From Planctomycetaceae bacterium (GTDB lineage: Bacteria; Planctomycetota; Planctomycetia; Pirellulales; Pirellulaceae), in contig PAJC01000127.1 in the NCBI GenBank assembly GCA_002705165.1, positions 1-6,688 of the forward strand: a DNA stretch of 6,688 nt, in the 5' to 3' direction. The position numbers and the translations under genes were made by a program. The notes below the pieces were generated by a model. The model did no database searches, had not been told where the DNA came from, and saw nothing but the letters and a program-made list of their open reading frames with translations. This document shows, piece after piece, positions 1 to 5,125 of the stretch. Position 1 is the first letter of the stretch. The number at the start of each line of letters is the position of its first letter.

Positions 1-122
1 CCGAAGGGCGAGATGCGATGCCCAGTTTTGATCATGGCCTTAATGCTCAAATCATTGCTGACGCAGTGCTGGAGTCCAATGAGAACGCAAGCTGGATCGA
101 TGTTGCAGACCGACTCGTCTAA
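1..122 (+). CDS. Gfo/Idh/MocA-type oxidoreductase, C-terminal fragment
   Basis: Codons run in frame from base 3 to a TAA at 120-122, giving the last 39 residues of a protein whose start lies left of the window. The tail contains PSFDHGLNAQIIADAVLES followed by an S-W-I-D-V segment. This resembles the C-terminal end of planctomycete Gfo/Idh/MocA oxidoreductases, where a conserved F-x-H-G helix precedes a final A-x-W-(I/V)-x-V strand. Such enzymes are usually cytosolic or exported NAD(P)-dependent dehydrogenases acting on sugars, inositols or related polyols. The nucleotide-binding Rossmann domain is not in the window, so neither cofactor nor substrate can be judged. The stop is 53 bases before the next gene on the same strand, with no hairpin between them, so read-through into fabH is possible. 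The family assignment rests on a short tail only. Confidence 0.72.
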   Translation, partial: EGRDAMPSFDHGLNAQIIADAVLESNENASWIDVADRLV

Positions 123-175
123 TCACGTTGCGTTCATCTCGCTATCCGACAATCTCTTCCTAACAAAAAATCTGC

Positions 176-1237
176 ATGAGTGATCATCACGTCCAATCCG
201 AAGCTGACACTGGTAACCAGGACAGGATTGTCGTGGCTTCGAAAAGTCGTCAGGTAAATTCATTAACTGGCGTACAAATTCTGGCCTCTGGTTGTTATAC
301 ACCCGAAAACGTTATTGCGAATGAGGCCTTAGCCGAACTTGGGTACGACGCAGACTGGATCATTCAGCGCACGGGAATCCAGTCCCGCTGTCGGGCGAGT
401 GATGACCAGGCCTGCAGTGATCTCGCATATGAAGCGGCTCGACGCTGTCTGGAGAACGGTAAGATCGATGCTTCTGAAATCGATCTGATTCTACTGGCGA
501 CGATCACTCCGGATCAGCCCACACCGTCAACCGCCTGCCATGTACAACGTATGCTTGGCTCCAATGCACCGGCGATGGATTTGGGAGCCGCATGTTCCGG
601 ATTTATGTACGCTCTGGTTACCGGCATGCAGTTCATTAAAACCGGCACATACCAGCGAGTATTAATCATCGGTGCCGACCTGATGAGCCGCACAGTGAAT
701 CCGGCTGATACAAAAACCTTTCCCCTGTTTGGTGACGGCGCCGGAGCCGTGGTCATTGGACCAGGCGGGGAAGAACAGGGATTTATCTCATACACCCTGG
801 GAGCCGACGGGCACGGGGCGGAACTTCTCGAACAACCTGCTGGTGGAACACGATGCCCCGCCACTGTGGAAACGATTGCTAAGAATTTACAGTATCTACA
901 AATGGATGGCAGAAGCGTTTTTAAATGGGCGATCCGCACACTCTCCGATTCTGTCAATCAGGTCCTCGATGCGGCGAGTTTGCCTGCTGACGAAATCGAT
1001 CTGACAATTTTCCATCAAGCTAATATCCGAATTATTGACGCCGCAGCCAATGACCTTGGCCTGCCAGCCGATAAAGTCTTCGTCAATCTGGATCAATACG
1101 GAAACACGTCGGCGGCCAGTATTCCACTGGCACTCGCCGAAGCGGTCGAACAGCGGTTAGTCAGGCCGGGCCAAAACCTATTAATCAGCGGTTTTGGAGC
1201 TGGACTGGCATGGGGAGCCGGTGTTTGGCGTTGGTAA
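176..1237 (+). CDS. fabH: 3-oxoacyl-ACP synthase III (FabH, KAS III)
   Basis: This thiolase-fold enzyme condenses an acyl-CoA (classically acetyl-CoA) with malonyl-ACP to start fatty-acid synthesis in the cytosol. The Cys-His-Asn triad is complete: C140 in DLGAACSGF, H280 in IFHQANIRI (the loop that contacts ACP) and N310 in YGNTSAASIP. The N-terminal DADWIIQRTGIQSR carries the Trp and Arg (W61, R65) equivalent to the CoA-binding pair of E. coli FabH. The protein ends with the glycine-rich GFGAGLAWGAG motif typical of the family. At 353 residues it is about 30 longer than usual; the extra is a polar N-terminal stretch before the first core strand at about residue 32. The ATG at 176 has no Shine-Dalgarno sequence, whereas a GTG at 233 (codon 20) has AGGA five bases upstream and would give 334 residues, so the start is uncertain. 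No plsX, fabD or acpP is adjacent. A FabH-like enzyme for a specialised acyl chain cannot be excluded. Tandem stops TAA TAA end the gene. Confidence 0.92.
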   Translation: MSDHHVQSEADTGNQDRIVVASKSRQVNSLTGVQILASGCYTPENVIANEALAELGYDADWIIQRTGIQSRCRASDDQACSDLAYEAARRCLENGKIDASEIDLILLATITPDQPTPSTACHVQRMLGSNAPAMDLGAACSGFMYALVTGMQFIKTGTYQRVLIIGADLMSRTVNPADTKTFPLFGDGAGAVVIGPGGEEQGFISYTLGADGHGAELLEQPAGGTRCPATVETIAKNLQYLQMDGRSVFKWAIRTLSDSVNQVLDAASLPADEIDLTIFHQANIRIIDAAANDLGLPADKVFVNLDQYGNTSAASIPLALAEAVEQRLVRPGQNLLISGFGAGLAWGAGVWRW

Positions 1238-1270
1238 TAAACCTCCCTCATAAAAATTAACTATCGTTTT

Positions 1271-1277
1271 TAGGTGA
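1271..1277 (+). promoter_or_regulatory. Ribosome binding site of the M3 peptidase gene
   Basis: AGGTGA at 1272-1277 matches the core of the anti-Shine-Dalgarno complement and lies eight bases before the ATG at 1286. A longer reading would start at the GTG at 1274, which sits inside this motif. The spacing therefore favours the ATG at 1286 as the true start. Confidence 0.7.
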
Positions 1278-1285
1278 ACATTCTC

Positions 1286-3097
1286 ATGAGTGAAGCAACT
1301 GTAAAATCACTACCACCTCGTAGCACTGTCGCTGAATCTGACACCTGGGATCTCTCCAGTCTCTATGCCCATCATGACGGTTGGGAAACAGACTACGCGT
1401 TGGCGGAAGAGCAACTGGAAAAGTACAGCGCCTTCCAGGGACGACTGGCTGAAAACGCTGAAACTCTTGCAGAACTGCTCGCGTTCGATAGCGAAATCGA
1501 ACGATTGTTAGAACAACTTGGCTATTACGCTTTCCTTCGCCTCACTGAGGACCAGACCAACAGTGAAAGTCAGGCGTTGGAGGCACGGATGCAAAATCTA
1601 GGTGCCCGAGCAGCTCAGGCTGCCAGTTGGATCCGACCGGAACTGTTGGCGATCGACTCAGATACCATTGATTCCTTTAGGCAAGCAGAATGCCTACAGC
1701 ACTATCAACTTCAACTTGAACGAGTCCTGCGTTACCGCCCTCACACACTTGGGGCAAAAGAAGAAGAACTTCTGGCAATGCAAGCCGAAATGGCTCAGTC
1801 AGCTTCTAAAACCTTTCGACAACTTCATGATGCCGATCTCAAATTCGGAGAAGTCGAGAATGAGCATGGTGAATTAGTTGAACTGGGAAATGCCACTTTT
1901 AGTCAGTTTTTGATCTCGCCGAACCGGGATGTTCGTAAAGCTGCCTTTAACCAGTACTACAGCCAGTTTGAAGCTCATGAAAACACGCTAGCAGCAACAC
2001 TAAGCGGGTCAATACAAAAGGATGTATATTACGCGCGCGCCCGTGGTTACGATAACGCGCTCACCGGAGCCCTTTTTCCAGATAATGTTCCTCAAAGTGT
2101 CTATGACAGCTTGATCGAATCGGTTCGCAACAACTTCGACGCACTTTACAGATATTACGAACTGCGACGCAACCTGATGGGACTTGATGAAATCCATCAC
2201 TATGATACCTACGTACCAATCATTAGCGATCTTCAAGTCAACCGAAATTGGGATGAAGCCACTGATTTAGTAATTGCCTCCCTACAACCTCTGGGAAGCA
2301 ATTACTGTGAAGTATTGGAAGCAGGCCTCAGAGGACGCTGGTGCGATCGGTATCCGAATGCCGGAAAACAAAGTGGGGCATTCAGTGCCGGGAGTTATGT
2401 CGGCGACCCCTACATCCTAATGAATTACAAACCCGCAGTACTCAACGATGTCTTTACTTTGACGCATGAAGCGGGCCACTCAATGCATTCGTATTACAGT
2501 TCGAAACATCAGAGCTTTGAGTACTACAACTACACGATCTTTGTCGCCGAAGTCGCCAGCACTTTTAACGAGCAGTTGCTGAGTGACTACATGATGAAAC
2601 ATGCTCAGAATGATCGGGAGCGTGCTTACCTGATCAACCGTGATATCGACGCTATCCGAGGTACGATCATTCGCCAGACGATGTTTGCCGAATTCGAAAA
2701 GATTACTCATGAGATGGCGGAAAGCGGGCAGCCCCTAACCGTTCAATCCTTCCGGGAAGTCTATGGTCAGCTACTAAAAGATTACTTCGGACCAAATTTT
2801 GCTATCGACGACTGTCTGTCACTTGAATGCTTCAGGATTCCACATTTCTATCGAGCGTTCTACGTTTACAAATATGCGACCGGATTATCTGCTGCTATTG
2901 CACTTAGTCAACGAGTCCTGCAGGGAGGGCAACAAGAGTTAGATGACTACTTGAACTTCCTTCAAGGTGGTTGCAGCAAGGATCCATTGGATTTATTACG
3001 AGAGGCCGGAGTCGACATGGAAGAACCTAAACCGGTGGATACTGCTTTGCAGCAGTTTGCATCACTGGTCGATCAACTGGAATCTCTTTTGAGCTAG
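1286..3097 (+). CDS. pepF: Oligoendopeptidase F-type zinc metallopeptidase (M3B)
   Basis: A cytosolic zinc endopeptidase that cuts short peptides, probably in peptide recycling. With the ATG at 1286 it has 603 residues, the usual length for the PepF/M3B group, and no signal peptide. The long helical N-terminal half (about residues 20-190) is the PepF N-terminal domain. The catalytic domain follows and holds HEAGH at residues 394-398: H394 and H398 bind zinc and E395 is the catalytic base. The third ligand is E422 in FVAEVAST, 24 residues after the second His, which is the M3 spacing. The GAFSAGSY segment before the zinc site and the RIPHFYRAFYVYKYATGLSA segment near the C terminus are further family hallmarks; the latter supplies substrate-binding His and Tyr residues. 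A four-residue-longer form from the GTG at 1274 is less likely because that codon lies in the ribosome binding site. The gene starts 48 bases after fabH on the same strand, with no terminator between them, so co-transcription is likely. The substrate range cannot be read from the sequence. Confidence 0.95.
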   Translation: MSEATVKSLPPRSTVAESDTWDLSSLYAHHDGWETDYALAEEQLEKYSAFQGRLAENAETLAELLAFDSEIERLLEQLGYYAFLRLTEDQTNSESQALEARMQNLGARAAQAASWIRPELLAIDSDTIDSFRQAECLQHYQLQLERVLRYRPHTLGAKEEELLAMQAEMAQSASKTFRQLHDADLKFGEVENEHGELVELGNATFSQFLISPNRDVRKAAFNQYYSQFEAHENTLAATLSGSIQKDVYYARARGYDNALTGALFPDNVPQSVYDSLIESVRNNFDALYRYYELRRNLMGLDEIHHYDTYVPIISDLQVNRNWDEATDLVIASLQPLGSNYCEVLEAGLRGRWCDRYPNAGKQSGAFSAGSYVGDPYILMNYKPAVLNDVFTLTHEAGHSMHSYYSSKHQSFEYYNYTIFVAEVASTFNEQLLSDYMMKHAQNDRERAYLINRDIDAIRGTIIRQTMFAEFEKITHEMAESGQPLTVQSFREVYGQLLKDYFGPNFAIDDCLSLECFRIPHFYRAFYVYKYATGLSAAIALSQRVLQGGQQELDDYLNFLQGGCSKDPLDLLREAGVDMEEPKPVDTALQQFASLVDQLESLLS

Positions 3098-3230
3098 TCG
3101 TTACATCTTTACTACAGATGATGTCGGGACTTGTAACTCATCGCTGGCAGCATCAAAATAAAAGACATGACCATTACGTTATATACAATTCAAATCATCG
3201 AACTATTCATATATACCTAAGGAGTACACC
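3098..3230 (+). promoter_or_regulatory. AT-rich intergenic leader, probable promoter region of the isomerase/epimerase gene
   Basis: This 133-base gap is the longest between codirectional genes here and becomes strongly AT-rich from about 3150 onward, so it is the likely place for a separate promoter. A weak sigma-70-like pair can be drawn: TTGTAA at 3131-3136 and CAAAAT at 3154-3159, with 17 bases between. The -10 match is only four of six. Further TA-rich stretches lie at 3179-3188 and 3210-3216. No convincing terminator for the upstream gene and no operator repeat is visible. The region is supported by position and composition, not by a clear promoter motif. Confidence 0.35.
3218..3225 (+). 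promoter_or_regulatory. Strong ribosome binding site of the isomerase/epimerase gene
   Basis: TAAGGAGT contains a perfect AAGGAG core (3219-3224) six bases before the ATG at 3231. It is the best Shine-Dalgarno sequence in the window. It fixes the start of the gene and suggests efficient translation. Confidence 0.85.
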
Positions 3231-4226
3231 ATGGCACGTCCGGTAACACTATTCACCGGCCAATGGGCGGACCTCCCAGCAGAGACAATCTGTCAGAAGA
3301 CCAAAGAATTTGGTTACGACGGAATTGAACTCGCCTGCTGGGGTGACCACTTTAATGTTGTCGAAGCATTGGAAAATGAGAACTACTGTGCTGAGAAGCA
3401 TGAGCAACTGGAACGCAATGGCCTGATTTGTAAAGCAATCAGTGCTCATCTAGCTGGCCAGGCAGTTCTCGATAACATCGACGAGCGTCATCAGGCGATT
3501 CTTCCTGAACATGTTTGGGGTGATGGCAATCCAGCCGGCGTCAATGAGCGTGCGATCGAAGAAATGAAGAATACAGCTCGCGCGGCACAGAAATTTGGTG
3601 TCGACATTGTGAATGGCTTCACTGGTTCAAGTATTTGGCATCTACTGTATTCGTTTCCACCTGTTCCGGAATCCATGATCCAGGACGGCTTCGATCTATT
3701 TGCAGAGCGATGGAACCCAATCTTCGATGTCTTCGGTGAATGCGGCGTAAAATTCGCGTTGGAAGTACATCCCACTGAAATCGCGTTCGATATCTACACC
3801 GCCGAACGTGCTTTAGAAGCTGTTGATCACCGTGAAGAATTCGGCTTCAACTTCGATCCAAGCCACTTAATCTGGCAGGGCGTTGATCCCGTGGAATTTA
3901 TCCGTTACTTCCCTGACCGCATTTACCACGTACACATCAAAGACGCCATTCGCACGCTCAATGGTCGCACAGGTATTAACTGTAGCCATCTGAACTTTGG
4001 TGATCCACGTCGTGGTTGGGATTTCCGCAGCCCAGGCCGTGGTGAAGTGAACTTCGAAGAAATCGTTCGAGCGCTCAATGACATCAACTATACTGGCCCA
4101 CTTTCTATCGAATGGGAAGACTGTGGCATGCAGCGTGACCAGGGTGCAACCGAAGCCTGTGCCTTCACGAAAGCTGTCGACATCTCTCCTTCTGATGTCC
4201 AGTTTGACGATGCTTTTGACAACTAA
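3231..4226 (+). CDS. Sugar phosphate isomerase/epimerase family protein (xylose isomerase-like TIM barrel)
   Basis: A 331-residue cytosolic TIM-barrel protein of the AP-endonuclease-2/xylose-isomerase-like superfamily, whose members isomerise or epimerise sugars or keto-sugars with a divalent metal. Barrel landmarks appear in order: [11 protein letters not shown] (about 28-38), then four likely metal ligands: E178 in ALEVHP, D209 in FNFDPSH (with H212), H235 in YHVHIKD and E294 in LSIEWED. The order and spacing resemble the E-D-H-E set of tagatose/psicose 3-epimerase relatives. An unusual insert, about residues 240-271 and rich in Arg and Gly, lies between the HIKD strand and the GRGEVNF segment. 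The N terminus [16 protein letters not shown] is complete and follows a strong ribosome binding site. It has a leader of its own and ends 23 bases before a terminator stem, so it may be transcribed alone. The substrate is unknown: family membership is secure but no specific reaction is. Confidence 0.9.
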   Translation: MARPVTLFTGQWADLPAETICQKTKEFGYDGIELACWGDHFNVVEALENENYCAEKHEQLERNGLICKAISAHLAGQAVLDNIDERHQAILPEHVWGDGNPAGVNERAIEEMKNTARAAQKFGVDIVNGFTGSSIWHLLYSFPPVPESMIQDGFDLFAERWNPIFDVFGECGVKFALEVHPTEIAFDIYTAERALEAVDHREEFGFNFDPSHLIWQGVDPVEFIRYFPDRIYHVHIKDAIRTLNGRTGINCSHLNFGDPRRGWDFRSPGRGEVNFEEIVRALNDINYTGPLSIEWEDCGMQRDQGATEACAFTKAVDISPSDVQFDDAFDN

Positions 4227-4249
4227 ATTTCGTCTTAAGCGAACTCATG

Positions 4250-4287
4250 AAAAGAGGCGGGTGCTACTTAAAGCCCCCGCCTCTTTT
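4250..4287. terminator. Bidirectional rho-independent terminator
   Basis: The arms 4250-4261 (AAAAGAGGCGGG) and 4276-4287 (CCCGCCTCTTTT) are perfect 12-base complements. After one mismatch the stem can extend by three pairs (4263-4265 with 4272-4274), leaving a six-base loop. Each strand ends its stem in four Ts, so both the rightward gene (stop at 4226) and the leftward gene (last base 4312) would be served. The T run is short and is not continued beyond the stem, so efficiency cannot be judged. Its place between convergent genes strongly supports the call. Confidence 0.88.
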
Positions 4288-4311
4288 ACTGCGGTAAGTC
4301 GTTTTCCGCTT

Positions 4312-5091
4312 CTAAAACGGAAACTTCTCATCTAATGGTGAATTCGCCAGTTCCACTAGAAATCCTCCCAGACGCTCAACCAAAACATCCATCAATTTCT
4401 CACCTTTTTCAGCGGAGGCCTCATGCGGATACCCCGAACCACTATTGGTCGTCAGTAGATCCCATTGCCGAGTGAGACCGACCCAACCTTTATTGACGGC
4501 TTCAAATCGGGTCGGCTGGGTAGCTCCATCATCCGCATATAACGAGCCGTCTTCATTTTTTGCTACCAAATGGTTGCGATAGGCTAGGATCAATGAGGTT
4601 TCCATTTCACCTGCATGATCCTCCTTATGTTGAAAAATGTCGTGATAAACGTCCTCTAGCATACGAAACCAATTCGTCAGAAACAGGTGGGCTTCAGTCT
4701 GCCCTGACAATTCTCTTAATAGCGGCTTAAATTCATTTCCACCGTGACTATTGAGAATGACCACCTTGCGAATCCCGCTTCGCACCAACGATTCAACTAA
4801 ATCCCCGATCACTTTGAACAACGTCGTCGGATAAAGATTCATCGCCAAAGGGAAGTGACGCATGTTAGTTTCGGTTCCATAGGGTACGGTAGGTAACAAT
4901 ACCACCTTCGCTCCCTGCTTATAGGCAGCTTCGCAAACCCGAGAGCCAATATCCTCAGCTTCGTAATGATCGGTTCCATAAGGAAGATGTAGATTATGAG
5001 GTTCCGTTGCCCCCATTGGCAGCACCGCTACATCATAGGGATTCTCTTTGATGTAACCATAATTCGCTTCGGAAAGAATCCAGGGTCGCAT
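4312..5091 (-). CDS. Creatininase family protein (metal-dependent amidohydrolase)
   Basis: A 259-residue protein of normal length for the creatininase/creatinine amidohydrolase family, which hydrolyses cyclic or linear amide bonds with a two-metal centre; the family includes creatininase, the formamide hydrolase ArfB and MftE. The N-terminal motif at residues 28-41 keeps E30, H32 and D41 with the spacing of the creatininase ligands E34, H36 and D45. H116 in ILNSHGGNE matches the next ligand (H120). An acidic DHAGEMETS motif (158-166) supplies E162/E164, as in many non-creatininase members. Other family segments are LLPTVPYGTETNM (65-77) and GYPHEAS (220-226). The common E-Q-H-G-x-H-L-P form reads E-P-H-N-L-H-L-P here, so two residues flanking H32 differ. 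No signal peptide is visible. AAGGCGG lies seven bases before the ATG. The gene begins 34 bases after the upstream LRR/metalloprotease gene, with no terminator between, so an operon is likely. True creatinine hydrolysis is not implied. Confidence 0.9.
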   Translation of the reverse strand: MRPWILSEANYGYIKENPYDVAVLPMGATEPHNLHLPYGTDHYEAEDIGSRVCEAAYKQGAKVVLLPTVPYGTETNMRHFPLAMNLYPTTLFKVIGDLVESLVRSGIRKVVILNSHGGNEFKPLLRELSGQTEAHLFLTNWFRMLEDVYHDIFQHKEDHAGEMETSLILAYRNHLVAKNEDGSLYADDGATQPTRFEAVNKGWVGLTRQWDLLTTNSGSGYPHEASAEKGEKLMDVLVERLGGFLVELANSPLDEKFPF

Positions 5092-5098
5092 AATTAAA

Positions 5099-5105
5099 CC
5101 GCCTT
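5099..5105 (-). promoter_or_regulatory. Ribosome binding site of the creatininase-family gene
   Basis: Read on the minus strand this is AAGGCGG, one mismatch from AAGGAGG, placed seven bases before the ATG whose first base is 5091. It supports that start codon. Confidence 0.6.
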
Positions 5106-5125
5106 ACTACTAAGTTGACAAACAT

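Noticed and set aside
514..957. 147-codon open frame on the minus strand inside fabH
   Set aside because: It lies wholly within a complete, motif-verified fabH, shows no recognisable domain, and is rich in Pro, Ser and Arg as expected of an antisense shadow.
1274..1285. GTG start giving a peptidase four residues longer
   Set aside because: The GTG is part of the AGGTGA ribosome binding site, which is ideally placed for the ATG at 1286.
3104..3120. Short inverted repeat CATCT...AGATG after the M3 peptidase stop, considered as a terminator
   Set aside because: Five AT-rich pairs with a seven-base loop and no T run after it are too weak to support a terminator.
4078..4335. 85-codon plus-strand frame overlapping the end of the isomerase/epimerase gene
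   Set aside because: It overlaps the real gene in another frame and runs through the terminator stem into the convergent gene; its low-complexity Ser/Lys/Leu content suggests chance.
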